A stretch of 64,000 bases of DNA. It comes from Nitrospirillum pindoramense. Its GTDB lineage: Bacteria; Pseudomonadota; Alphaproteobacteria; Azospirillales; Azospirillaceae. Below are positions 45,015 to 56,765 of the stretch, one piece after another. The stretch spans positions 124,001 through 188,000 of the forward strand of contig NZ_VITR01000013.1 in assembly GCF_007827955.1 (NCBI RefSeq). The letters are read 5' to 3'. The translations under genes were made by a program, and so were the position numbers. The notes below the pieces were generated by a model that was not told where the DNA came from, did not search any database, and saw nothing but the letters and a program-made list of their open reading frames with translations. Numbering within the stretch: the first letter of the stretch is position 1; every line of letters begins with the position of its first letter.

Positions 45015-47822
45015 TCAACGTGTCGTGGGCAGCGTGGCCAGCCAGGCGTCCACCTGGGGCAGGCGCTCCCGCGCCACCTTGGCGCGGTAGGCGATCGCCC
45101 CCACCGCCTTGGCGATGCCCTGGCGACCGCTGACCGGCACATGGGCCTCGGCATAGGCGTTCAGCTCATCGATGCGGGCGGGGTCGGCGGACCGGCGCGC
45201 CACGCCGGCGAAGAACTCATAGCGCTGCATCTGGTCCAGCGACGCCTCCACCGCGTCGACATGGCTGGTGATGAAGCGCCAGGCCAGGTCCGGGTTGGCG
45301 TCGGCCACGGCCAGGATCAGCTGCGGCGCCAGGGTGGTGCCGGCCTCGGGCGTCAGGCTGAGGTCCAGCACCTTCTGCGCCAGCACCGGGTCGCGCACCG
45401 CGCCCAGCGCGCCGTACAGCTGACGGCGGGCCAGTGGGTCGGTGGTGGAGGACGCCAGGGCGTGCAGCCGGTCGAAGGTGGCGGCGTCGGCATGCTGGGC
45501 CACGGTGGTGATCACCGCCAGGCGGATGGCCGGGGGCAGGGCCGTGGGGTCCGTCCCGTCCGAGGCCAATCGGTGCCGCGCCTCCGTCAGGGTGTTGGGG
45601 TCGTCGAAGCTGCCCAGGGCGCTGATCAGGGCCGTGCGCTCCAGCCCCACCTTGTCGCCCTGGCCCGGCTGCGGGTCCCAGCCGATGGCCGACAGCGCCG
45701 GAGCCAGCACGCCGCGGGCGAAGGCTCGGAACGCCGCCTGCGCCGGGCTGATGCCCCCCGCGCCCGTGCCCCCCGTGCTGGAACCGCCGGCGTAGAAGTC
45801 ATCGACGTCGCGCAGGTAGTCGGCGGCCTGTTGCCACACGGCGGGGTCGGCGTTGACCGGCAGGGCGCGGATCAGCGCCAGGCTGTCGCTCATGGCCATC
45901 TGCCCCGCTTCGCCCAGGGCGGCGCTGTCATACATCAGGCCCAACTGGTCGATGGGCGCCAGCCGGTCGACATGGTCGACCAGGGCCTTGAACGCCGGTT
46001 CGGTGTAGGCGACGCGGAAATAGCCGGTCTGGCCGGCGTTGGCCAGCAGGGGGCCGCAGCCGGGCACGGCGGCCTTGCCCGTCAGGGCCGTCAGCAGGGT
46101 ATGCGCCGGGGCGCCGTCCCCCACCGTGGCCAGGGGCACGGGGATGGCCCACAGCCGGTCGCTCAGGTGGTACTGGTCGGGGATGGTCACCGGCTCGGTG
46201 GCGAACCGGGACTGGCGCAGGCTCACCTGCGTGGTGCCGCCGGACGGGGCGGGGGCCGGCTCCGGCGCGCCCTTCCGCCCCTTGTGCGCCGGATGCGCCT
46301 TGGGGGCCGGCCCGCTGGCGCCGCAGGTGGCGCTGACCGACACCAGGGGGATGCCCGGCTTGGTGATGAAGTCGGTGGCGATGCGCAGCACATCCTTGCC
46401 GCCCGCCTCCTCCACCGCCTTCCACAGGTCGCGGGTGGTGGCGTTGCCATAGGCGTTGCGCTTCATGTAGCGGCGCACGCCGTCCCGGAACACCGTTTCG
46501 CCCACCGTCGCCTCCACCATGCGGATGACGGCCTGGCCCTTGTCATAGGTGATGTCGTCGAAGGCCTCGTCCGCCTCCGCCACGGAGTTGATGGGCTGCA
46601 CCACCGGGTGGGTGGAGGCGCGGGCATCCAGGCGCTTGGCGCTTTCCATGGCCGGCATGGCCACCAGCCAGGGCGACCAGTCGGGGTGCAGGGCCTGCAT
46701 GGCCTTGGTCTCCATCCAGGAGGCGAAGCCCTCGTTCAGCCAAAGATCGTCCCACCAGGCCATGGTCACCAGGTCGCCGAACCATTGGTGCGCCATTTCG
46801 TGGGCCACCACCTGGAACACCCGCTGGCGTGCCGCCTCCGTGGCCAGCGCCGGGTCCAGCAGCATGTCCTTCTCGAACGACATGATGGCGCCCCAGTTCT
46901 CCATGGCGCCGAAGCCGCCGGCGCCGGGGATGGCGACGAAGTCCAGCTTGGGCAGGGGATAGGGCGTGCCGAAATAGTCGTTGTAGCGGGCCAGGATGGC
47001 GGCGGCGGTTTCCAGGGCGAAGCGCGCCTTGTCCACCGACCCGCGCCGCACCACCGCGCCGATCTCCACATCGCCCGCCTTGGCCGTGGCCCGCTCCAGG
47101 TCGCCCACGCCCACGAACAGCAGATAGCTGGACATGCGCGGCGTCTGCTGGAAGTGCACCAGGTGGCGGCCGTCGGCCATGGCCTCGTCCGCCTTCACCG
47201 GCATGTTGGACACGGCCATCTGGCCCTGGGGCGCCATGATGGACAGGCTGAACGTGGCCTTGGCCGACGGCTCGTCCCAGCAGGGCAGGAAGCGGCGGGC
47301 GTCACCCGCCTCGAACTGGGTGGACAGCATATGGGCCGTCGCGGCGCCGGCCCCCGGCGCCCCGGCTGGCGCGTCCCCGCTGGCGTAATCCAGCTGGAAC
47401 AGGCCGCGCGCCGTCTTCTCGATCACGCCGCGATAGGCGATGTCCACCGTGTGGTGGCCGGGCGCCAGGGGCGACGCCGCGGTCAGCGTGGCCGTCTGGC
47501 TGTCCTTGTCCTGGGTGACGCCGGTGGCGGGGGCGCCGTCGATGGTCACCCGGTCCAGGGTCAGGCTTTCCGTATTCAGCACCACCGTGGGGGTGGCGGT
47601 GGCCACGTCGATGTCGATATGCACCTCGCCGGCGAAGGTCGATGTCTCGATGGCCGGAATGACGGTCAGGTCATAATGCAGGGGTGATATATTTCCCGGC
47701 AGGCGGCCATTGGCCGCTAAAGAAACCGTGGGGCTGAGGCATAAGGCCGCAGTCGTTGCCAGAACAGTTTTAAGAAAATCCTTGAAATCACCCAAGGTAA
47801 AACCAGTCGAGGCCAGGGGCAT
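45015..47822 (-). CDS. Exported M1-family aminopeptidase (PepN-like)
   Basis: The 935-aa protein has a hydrophobic leader (FKDFLKTVLATTAALCLSPTVSLAA), an N-terminal beta domain and the gluzincin domain with GAMENWG. The zinc site VAHEMAHQWFGDLVTMAWWDDLWLNEGFA follows, then a long C-terminal alpha-solenoid (ERAP1_C-like). It releases N-terminal residues from peptides, probably in the periplasm. ATG 47822 lies 8 bases after AGGAG. The frame is open to 48035, but that extension is not protein-like. Confidence 0.93.
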   Translation of the reverse strand: MPLASTGFTLGDFKDFLKTVLATTAALCLSPTVSLAANGRLPGNISPLHYDLTVIPAIETSTFAGEVHIDIDVATATPTVVLNTESLTLDRVTIDGAPATGVTQDKDSQTATLTAASPLAPGHHTVDIAYRGVIEKTARGLFQLDYASGDAPAGAPGAGAATAHMLSTQFEAGDARRFLPCWDEPSAKATFSLSIMAPQGQMAVSNMPVKADEAMADGRHLVHFQQTPRMSSYLLFVGVGDLERATAKAGDVEIGAVVRRGSVDKARFALETAAAILARYNDYFGTPYPLPKLDFVAIPGAGGFGAMENWGAIMSFEKDMLLDPALATEAARQRVFQVVAHEMAHQWFGDLVTMAWWDDLWLNEGFASWMETKAMQALHPDWSPWLVAMPAMESAKRLDARASTHPVVQPINSVAEADEAFDDITYDKGQAVIRMVEATVGETVFRDGVRRYMKRNAYGNATTRDLWKAVEEAGGKDVLRIATDFITKPGIPLVSVSATCGASGPAPKAHPAHKGRKGAPEPAPAPSGGTTQVSLRQSRFATEPVTIPDQYHLSDRLWAIPVPLATVGDGAPAHTLLTALTGKAAVPGCGPLLANAGQTGYFRVAYTEPAFKALVDHVDRLAPIDQLGLMYDSAALGEAGQMAMSDSLALIRALPVNADPAVWQQAADYLRDVDDFYAGGSSTGGTGAGGISPAQAAFRAFARGVLAPALSAIGWDPQPGQGDKVGLERTALISALGSFDDPNTLTEARHRLASDGTDPTALPPAIRLAVITTVAQHADAATFDRLHALASSTTDPLARRQLYGALGAVRDPVLAQKVLDLSLTPEAGTTLAPQLILAVADANPDLAWRFITSHVDAVEASLDQMQRYEFFAGVARRSADPARIDELNAYAEAHVPVSGRQGIAKAVGAIAYRAKVARERLPQVDAWLATLPTTR

Positions 47823-48619
47823 ATAGCCGCTCCTACGCTTGTATTGCGTGCCGCCACCCGGGGCGCCATACGCTTTGGTGGTGAGTGTGCCCGCGTCCAC
47901 CCTACAGTTCAATTCAGGACTTCCATGTCGGACGCTATATGCCGAGGCGAAGGGGGCGGGCACTGAAGCCAGAGCGGACGCGTCGCCCCTCGTCAGCGCG
48001 TCAATCCCGGACGGCAGGGAAAGCGCTGTCCCCACCGATTTAGTAAAAACGCTTAATTAAAAACGGTTGTGTCCATTTCTCGATGGGCTGCGGCAGATGA
48101 ACGCAGGGCGTGTCAGGTTTTCGCCGTCCGATGGCGAGCGTTTACAGGCGTTGGTTGAGCCCCGCCAGCGTGATTTTAATCGCCCCCGCAAGAGGACGAG
48201 TCAACGTCATCTTTGGCTCTTCGCAGGAATGAGGGGTTTTCATTTGGTAACCGAATCGATATTGGGCGAAATTTATCAAGTATAGGTGCCGTAATTCGGA
48301 ATGGTTAGCTGTAGCTACGCTGCAGAAATGCGTAAAAATTAACCAATCGCCGAGGCGTTGGATAAGACCGTTAAACGGAAGTGGGTATAATGAACAGGGT
48401 TATGGCGCCGTTGGTGATGGGCTAGTCTTCAAAATTCGCATGGTGTTAACTATGGACTAACTAAGGGTCGGCCTATATTTAACAGGGCCTGCCAAACGAC
48501 AGCTCCGCGGTGCGCGGGCCGCTCGAGGCTTTTTCGCCTGCATCACGTTTTCGCTGTCGTTATCGCCCGTGTGCGCCCTTGGCGCCCCCGTGGGCGCGCC
48601 GCATTTGGGAAGTATCGCC
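47823..48619. other. AT-richer gene-free region between the aminopeptidase and chemoreceptor genes
   Basis: About 800 bases hold no convincing gene and form the shared upstream region of two divergent genes. The stretch 48240-48490 is clearly lower in GC than its surroundings. It contains a perfect TATAAT at 48386-48391 facing the chemoreceptor, a GTTAACTATGGACTAAC motif at 48444-48460 and many short AT runs. An ATG frame at 48067-48285 exists but lacks support. The region may hold promoters, a small RNA or remnants of acquired DNA. Confidence 0.55.
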
Positions 48620-50746
48620 ATGTTCCAAGCCCAGTCCTCGACGGCCCAGGCGGCCGCCGGCACCCTGTCCATTTCCGCATCCACGTCCACCCGCGCCCCT
48701 GGCAGCGCCGCTGGCAACGTCCCGGGCAAGGCCGCCGCCCCGCGCCGCCGGTTCGAAGTGTCCGTGGCGGCCCGCATCGCGCTGTTGATCGTCGGCGCCG
48801 TCACGCTGCTGACGGTGGTCAGCCTGGGCATCAGCCAGGTGTTGCTGGCGGGCTTCACCATGGAACTGGCCAAGGACCGGCAGAACGCCAACATGCAGGT
48901 GGCCTGGCATGTGCTGGAGGGCTACGGCAAGGGCTACAGCCTGAAGGACGGGCACCTTTACGCCGGTGACGCGGCGCTGGAGGACAACAACGCCGCCGTC
49001 GACACGGTCAAGCGTCTGGTGGGCGGCACCGCCACCATCTTCGCCGCGCGCAATGGCGAGATGGTGCGCGTCGCCACCAACGTCATGAAGCCCGAGGGTG
49101 GCCGGGCCGTTGGCACGGCGCTGGCCCATAACGCCGTGTTCGACACCGTCGTCGGCCGGGGTGAGGCCTATCGTGGCGAGGCCGACATCCTGGGCGTGCC
49201 CTTCTACACCGCCTATGACCCCATCAAGGACGCCAACGGCCACACCGTCGGCGTGCTCTACACCGGCATCCAGAAGCGCATCTTCGCCGAGGCTGTGGAC
49301 CGCCTGAAGACCAGCATCCTGGTTGCCAGCGTCACCATCGCGGCGGTCCTGGGCCTGGTCGCCTGGTGGCTGGCCAGCCGTTGGGTCGGCCGTCCGGCCC
49401 TGCTGGTCGCCCGTGTGCTGGAACGCCTGGCCGCCAACGACACCACCGTGGACATGGGCGCCACCCAGCGCCGGGCCCAGAGCCAGGATGAGATCGGCCG
49501 CATGCTGCGCGCGGCGCACGCCCTGCGCGGCGTGGTGGCCGACGTGTTCCGCCTGAAGCAGATGGTGGACGACATGCCGCTGAACGTGTTGCTGGCCGAC
49601 GCCGACCAGGGCTTCCGCATCACCTACGCCAACACCGCCAGCCTCACCACCCTGCGGACCTTGGGCGCCCCCCTGCCACGGCCGCTGGCTGGCGGCACCC
49701 CGGTGGGGGCCGGCATCGGCCTGTTCCATGAGGATCCCGCCGCGCTGCTCGACATTGTGCGCGACCCCGCCCGTCTGCCGTGGCAGGGCCGCCTGACGCT
49801 GAAGAACGCCAATGGCGGTAACGAGGAGCTGGAGCTGCGCGTGGCCGCCGTGCGCGATACCGACGGCCGCTATGTCGGTCCTATGATGACCTGGTCGGTC
49901 GTGACCCGTCAGGCTCGGCTGGCCGCTGCGTTCGAGACCGACGTCCATGGCGTCGCCACTGCTCTGACCGCCGCCGCCCACACCCTGGAAGGCGACGCCC
50001 GCGCCCTGACCGACAACACCGGCACGGCCAGCATGCAGGCCCAGGACGTGCAGGCCGCCGCCAGCCAGACGTCGTCCAACGTCCAGACGGTGGCCGCCGC
50101 CGCCCAGGAACTGGCGGCCTCCGTGGACGAGGTGGGGCGCCAGGTCGAACGGTCCAAGGCCATCGCCGCCCGCGCGGTGGCGGAGGTCACCACCACCGGG
50201 ACCACCATCGGCGGCCTGGCCGAGGCGTCCGACCGCATCGGCGTGGTGGTGCAGATGATCAGCGACATCGCCGGGCAGACCAACCTGCTGGCCTTGAACG
50301 CCACCATCGAGGCGGCCCGCGCCGGCGAGGCGGGCAAGGGCTTCGCCGTCGTGGCCAGCGAGGTGAAGACACTGGCCGGCCAAACCGCCCGCGCGACGGA
50401 GGAGATCACCCGCTATGTCCAGGACATCGGGCAACGCACCGGCCTCAGCGTCGCCGCCATGGAACGCATCGGCAGCACCATCCATGAGGTGAACGAGGTC
50501 GCCGCCGCCATCGCCGCGGCGGTGGAGGAACAGGGCGCGGCCACGCGCGAGATCGCCCGCAATGTGGCGGAGGCCGCCGATGGCACCGACCATGTGTCGC
50601 GCACCTTGTCCTCCCTGGCCAATGCCACCGGCGTTGCCGGCAGCACGGCGGGCGAGGTGCTGGACACGGCGGGCGGCCTGACCCAGGAGGCCGGACGCTT
50701 GAACCAGGCGGTGCAGCGCTTCATGAAGGCCCTGCGCGAGATGTGA
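48620..50746 (+). CDS. Methyl-accepting chemotaxis protein with Cache and PAS-like sensors
   Basis: The 708-aa chemoreceptor has TM1 at about 52-72, a periplasmic single-Cache-type domain ([19 protein letters not shown], then [21 protein letters not shown]), TM2 at about 233-252 and a HAMP-like segment. A PAS-like region ([24 protein letters not shown]) and the signalling domain with hairpin [22 protein letters not shown] follow. It should feed CheA/CheW. The ligand is unknown; related Cache receptors bind small organic acids. ATG 48620 follows GGGAAG. Confidence 0.92.
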   Translation: MFQAQSSTAQAAAGTLSISASTSTRAPGSAAGNVPGKAAAPRRRFEVSVAARIALLIVGAVTLLTVVSLGISQVLLAGFTMELAKDRQNANMQVAWHVLEGYGKGYSLKDGHLYAGDAALEDNNAAVDTVKRLVGGTATIFAARNGEMVRVATNVMKPEGGRAVGTALAHNAVFDTVVGRGEAYRGEADILGVPFYTAYDPIKDANGHTVGVLYTGIQKRIFAEAVDRLKTSILVASVTIAAVLGLVAWWLASRWVGRPALLVARVLERLAANDTTVDMGATQRRAQSQDEIGRMLRAAHALRGVVADVFRLKQMVDDMPLNVLLADADQGFRITYANTASLTTLRTLGAPLPRPLAGGTPVGAGIGLFHEDPAALLDIVRDPARLPWQGRLTLKNANGGNEELELRVAAVRDTDGRYVGPMMTWSVVTRQARLAAAFETDVHGVATALTAAAHTLEGDARALTDNTGTASMQAQDVQAAASQTSSNVQTVAAAAQELAASVDEVGRQVERSKAIAARAVAEVTTTGTTIGGLAEASDRIGVVVQMISDIAGQTNLLALNATIEAARAGEAGKGFAVVASEVKTLAGQTARATEEITRYVQDIGQRTGLSVAAMERIGSTIHEVNEVAAAIAAAVEEQGAATREIARNVAEAADGTDHVSRTLSSLANATGVAGSTAGEVLDTAGGLTQEAGRLNQAVQRFMKALREM

Positions 50747-50881
50747 GGGATGGGGCGGGTGACGGGCCCGGGCGTCCGTACCCCGGCCCCCTTCACCTTG
50801 TCGCTGTTCTTGTCGCTATCCTTGTCGGGGGGCTCAGGGTGGGGTACAGGGCCGGGGTGCTCACCAGCGAAGTGACCCCCC

Positions 50882-51421
50882 ATGAACACCACGCCTGATC
50901 TTGACGACGATGATGATGACGACGGCCTGCCGCCCCTGCCGGCGGGCGCCAAGAACTACATGACGCCGGAAGGCTTCAACCGCATGCGGGACGAACGCCA
51001 CCAGTTGCTGCGGGTGGAACGGCCCAAGGTGGTGGAGGTGGTGTCCTGGGCCGCCGGCAACGGCGACCGGTCGGAGAATGGCGATTACCTCTACGGCAAG
51101 AAGCGGCTGCGCGAGATCGACCGGCGCATCCGCTTCCTGACCAAGCGCATCGAAAGCGCCGAGGTGGTGGACCCGCAGCTGCAGAAGAACCGCTCCCAGG
51201 TCTTCTTCGGCGCCACGGTCACCTACGCCGATGAGGACGACACCCGCATGACCGTCACCATCGTCGGCCGCGACGAGGTGGACATGGACCGTCACCGCAT
51301 CAGCTGGGTATCGCCCGTGGCGCGCGCCCTGATGAAGGCGCGGGTGGGCGACGTCGTCACCGTGCGCACGCCCAAGGGCCCGGAAGAGGTGGAGATCCTG
51401 GAGATCCGCTACCCGGACTGA
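50882..51421 (+). CDS. greB: Transcript cleavage factor GreB
   Basis: The 179-aa protein has a very acidic N-terminal tail (seven Asp in a row), then the Gre coiled coil (MTPEGFNRMRDERHQLL, then ENGDYLYGKKRLREIDRRI) with the basic GreB type. The FKBP-like C-terminal domain ends ISWVSPVARALMKARVGD. It rescues backtracked RNA polymerase by stimulating RNA cleavage. The acidic tail is unusual among Gre factors. Confidence 0.93.
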   Translation: MNTTPDLDDDDDDDGLPPLPAGAKNYMTPEGFNRMRDERHQLLRVERPKVVEVVSWAAGNGDRSENGDYLYGKKRLREIDRRIRFLTKRIESAEVVDPQLQKNRSQVFFGATVTYADEDDTRMTVTIVGRDEVDMDRHRISWVSPVARALMKARVGDVVTVRTPKGPEEVEILEIRYPD

Positions 51422-51454
51422 GGGGCCAGGGTAGCGCCAGGCGGACGATGGCCC

Positions 51455-51991
51455 TCAGCGGTGTTTCTTGGCCGCCGGCCCGTATTCCCGCGCCAGCGTG
51501 TCCTTCAACGACCAGGGCTGGTCGCTGGCCGCGGCGTCGTCCTTCAGGATGACCAGGTCATCGACCCGCCAGCGTCCGCCGGACATCACGAAATGATAGG
51601 CCAGGACGCGGGGGGTGCCGTTGGTGAAGCGCGCCGTCACCGTGGCCGTGTCGCCCGCAGACAGCGTCTCCAGGCCGAAGCCCGACAGGTTCCAGTCCTG
51701 GCCGTCAACGATGAGGTCGAAGTCCAAGGCGCAGAGGCCCTGGGTGCGGGCCTGGCAGGCCCGATCCGCGTCCAGCAGCCGGGCCAGCGCCGGAGTGGCG
51801 TGCCGGTGGATGCTGGCCACCGAGTCGGTCGCGATGTCTTTTTCGGCGTGGGGGTCGGCCAGATAGGGCCGGTACAGGGCCTCGACGATGGCCTGGGGCG
51901 TGGGCGGCGGCGCTTTCGCGCTGGCCGATGGGGGCATCGGCAGCGACGCTGCCAGGCTCAGGGCCAGCAGGACCGCCGCCGCGCGTTTCAT
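51455..51991 (-). CDS. Exported DUF3828-like protein
   Basis: The 178-aa protein has a signal peptide (MKRAAAVLLALSLAASLPMPPSASA) and a NTF2-like domain (IVEALYRPYLADP, then LCALDFDLIVDGQDWNLSGF, AYHFVMSGGRWRVDDLVI), as in DUF3828 proteins. Two cysteines (CQARTQGLC) may form a disulfide. The function is unknown. Its start overlaps the stop of the upstream small gene by 4 bases, so the two form an operon. Confidence 0.8.
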   Translation of the reverse strand: MKRAAAVLLALSLAASLPMPPSASAKAPPPTPQAIVEALYRPYLADPHAEKDIATDSVASIHRHATPALARLLDADRACQARTQGLCALDFDLIVDGQDWNLSGFGLETLSAGDTATVTARFTNGTPRVLAYHFVMSGGRWRVDDLVILKDDAAASDQPWSLKDTLAREYGPAAKKHR

Positions 51992-52248
51992 AATTCCGGC
52001 CGCATGGCGGCCAGCGACCGCCGGGCGATGTCTTTCAGGGCGGCGCGCAGCCGCTCGATCTCCTGCGCCGCCGCCTCGTAATCCTCGATCAGGCCGCCGA
52101 CCAGGGTGCCCGGATCCTCAGCATGGTCGGGATAACGGTCGCGGGCGCGTTCGGCACGGCGGCGCAACCGCTCAACGATGTCCTCGTTGACGGGCGGGGC
52201 CGGGCGGCGGCTGTCGTCGTCCGGCGTCATGTCCTCGGCATCCGGCAT
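51988..52248 (-). CDS. Small charged coiled-coil hypothetical protein
   Basis: The 86-aa protein has a predicted helix/coiled coil (DIVERLRRRAERARDRY, then LIEDYEAAAQEIERLRAALKDI). ATG 52248 lies about 10 bases after GGGAGG; TTG 52269 would place the RBS inside the gene. The ATGA overlap with the DUF3828 gene supports real translation. It lies downstream of secA. Some phage-type proteins share such helices, but no family is assigned. Confidence 0.72.
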   Translation of the reverse strand: MPDAEDMTPDDDSRRPAPPVNEDIVERLRRRAERARDRYPDHAEDPGTLVGGLIEDYEAAAQEIERLRAALKDIARRSLAAMRPEL

Positions 52249-52298
52249 GGCCGTGGGCCTCCCTTGCAAGGGCGAAAGCGATCATCAGGACCGGCCCC

Positions 52299-55058
<2,760 letters not shown>

Positions 55059-55553
55059 GAAAACCTCGAAGGAAGCGAATAGGGGACGAGAACCGTCCGG
55101 GTCATCCGGCCCGGCCCTCCGGGTACTCTGGCGACGGGCGGGGCGGCAGCCCCTCGCGCGCGCTTTCTGAGATAAGGTGGCAGGCCCCGGCGGTCAATGA
55201 AGCCCCGCCGTTTCCGGTATCGCGATACCAGACCCGCCTGCCGCGACAGATCCCCCACACGCGCGGGTGGGGACCATAGCATGATCCGCCTGCTTTCCAA
55301 CCGCTTTGATGGGGCTCGCGCCGGTGCCCTCGCGCGCGGTATCGGGAAACCGTCGACGGGGGCGCCGGGTGCGGCATCAGGACACGTGCAAGGTGGGGTT
55401 GGGGCGCTGTCCCACCTTGCGATGGGGGGCGGCCCCGTGTTTTATGGCGCGACAGCCGAAGAAGGGCCCGGCAGTGCTACGGCGTGGCCGTCCCTGGTCC
55501 CTGCCGTCGCGCCGTTTTTTGATGCAGCCCCAGTCCTCGAGGAATTCAGCTCC
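55059..55553. other. Gene-free region between secA and the parvulin gene with two palindromes
   Basis: There is no gene in these 495 bases; the open frame feeding the parvulin gene from 55197 is not protein-like before ATG 55554. A perfect 14-bp palindrome GGTATCGCGATACC lies at 55216-55229. A 10-bp inverted repeat GCAAGGTGGG / CCCACCTTGC (55388-55397, 55411-55420) could form a hairpin in the parvulin leader. The region is expected to hold both promoters. Confidence 0.65.
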
Positions 55554-56501
55554 ATGTATGTGAAGATGTTGCGTGCCGCGCTGCTGACCGCGGCTTTCGG
55601 GTCCCTGGCCGGCACCGCCCTGGCCGCTGACACCCCGGCCAAGGCTGCCGCCCCCGCCGCCGCTCCGGCCGCCGGCGCCCCGGCCCAGGCCGTGGACGAT
55701 CCCGTCGTGGCCCGCGTCAACGGCAAGGAAATCCATCGGTCGGAAGTGCTGAACGAATACAGCCAGCTGCCCGCCCAGACCCAGCAGCAGATTCACCTGA
55801 ACGAGGCTTACCCCCGCGTTCTGGAGAACCTGGTGACCGCCCGCCTGCTGGCGGACGCCGGTTACAAGGAGAAGCTGCAGGACAGCAAGGACGTGAAGGC
55901 CGAGATGAAGCGCGCGGAAGAGCGCTTTGTGCAGCAGGCCTACATCCGCAAGCAGGTCGACGCCCGCATGAACGAGGCGCTGCTGAAGAAGAAGTACGAT
56001 GAGATGGTCAAGGCGCTGCCGGCGGAGGACGAGGTCCGCGCCCGCCACATCCTGGTCAAGACCAAGGAAGAAGCCGAAGCCCTGATCAAGCAGATCCAGG
56101 GCGGCGCCGACTTCAACAAGCTGGCTTCCGAGCAGCAGATCGACAAGAACTCCGCCGCTTCGGCCGGTGACCTGGGCTACTTCACGAAGGGCGACATGGT
56201 CGCGCCGTTCGCCGAGGCCGCCTTCGCCATGAAGCCGGGCGAGGTCAGCAAGACCCCCGTGAAGACCGACTTCGGCTGGCACGTGATCAAGGTTGAGGAC
56301 CGCCGCAAGCGCCAGGCCCCGCCGTTCGAGCAGGTGAAGGGCCAGGTTGCCCAGGCCGAGGCCCAGGATCTGGCCGCCCAGGTCGTGGAAGACCTGCGCA
56401 AGGGTGCCAAGGTCGAGGCTTTCGACATCACCGGCAAGCAGCCCATCTCCCTGACCCCGCCGCCGGCCGCCGCTAAGCCGGCCGCCCCCGCCAAGCAGTA
56501 A
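55554..56501 (+). CDS. Periplasmic parvulin-type peptidyl-prolyl isomerase
   Basis: The 315-aa protein has a signal peptide (MLRAALLTAAFGSLAGTALAA), an Ala/Pro linker, a SurA/PrsA-like chaperone region and a parvulin domain. The domain runs from VRARHILVKTKEEAEALIKQ through GDLGYFTKGDMVAPFAEAAF to FGWHVIKVEDRR. It helps fold proteins exported by the Sec system encoded next door. ATG 55554 follows GAGGAA. A T-tailed hairpin follows at 56582. Confidence 0.92.
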   Translation: MYVKMLRAALLTAAFGSLAGTALAADTPAKAAAPAAAPAAGAPAQAVDDPVVARVNGKEIHRSEVLNEYSQLPAQTQQQIHLNEAYPRVLENLVTARLLADAGYKEKLQDSKDVKAEMKRAEERFVQQAYIRKQVDARMNEALLKKKYDEMVKALPAEDEVRARHILVKTKEEAEALIKQIQGGADFNKLASEQQIDKNSAASAGDLGYFTKGDMVAPFAEAAFAMKPGEVSKTPVKTDFGWHVIKVEDRRKRQAPPFEQVKGQVAQAEAQDLAAQVVEDLRKGAKVEAFDITGKQPISLTPPPAAAKPAAPAKQ

Positions 56502-56514
56502 GGCGGGCAGGTTT

Positions 56515-56542
56515 CCATGGGCGGGGTTCCCTCCGCCCATGG
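56515..56542. repeat. Perfect 10-bp inverted repeat after the parvulin gene
   Basis: CCATGGGCGG (56515-56524) and CCGCCCATGG (56533-56542) form a strong hairpin 13 bases after the stop. There is no T run, so it is more likely an mRNA 3'-end stabiliser ahead of the true terminator at 56582. Confidence 0.7.
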
Positions 56543-56581
56543 TATTGGGCCCATGCTATGGTCCCAGGGTGTGATAGCGAT

Positions 56582-56622
56582 AGGGGCGCAAGCATTGCCA
56601 GCGGCGGTCTTGCGCCCCTTTT
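56582..56622 (+). terminator. Rho-independent terminator of the parvulin gene
   Basis: AGGGGCGCAAG (56582-56592) pairs with CTTGCGCCCCT (56609-56619), followed by TTT. It separates the parvulin gene from argJ. Confidence 0.8.
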
Positions 56623-56765
56623 GCTGTCCGCGTCCCGCTTAAGCATTACAGGTCCGTTTTCGATTTTATTCGTCACGGATTTCGGCCTATTTTCTGCGCC
56701 GTTTGCCCGGGCTTCCTCCGGGCGGCCCCTTGTCCGAACCGTTCGCCTTCAACGGAGCGATCCCC

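Noticed and set aside
48067-48285. 72-aa ATG frame in the AT-richer gap
   Set aside because: No RBS, odd amino-acid pattern and no domain. It lies in a region better read as regulatory.
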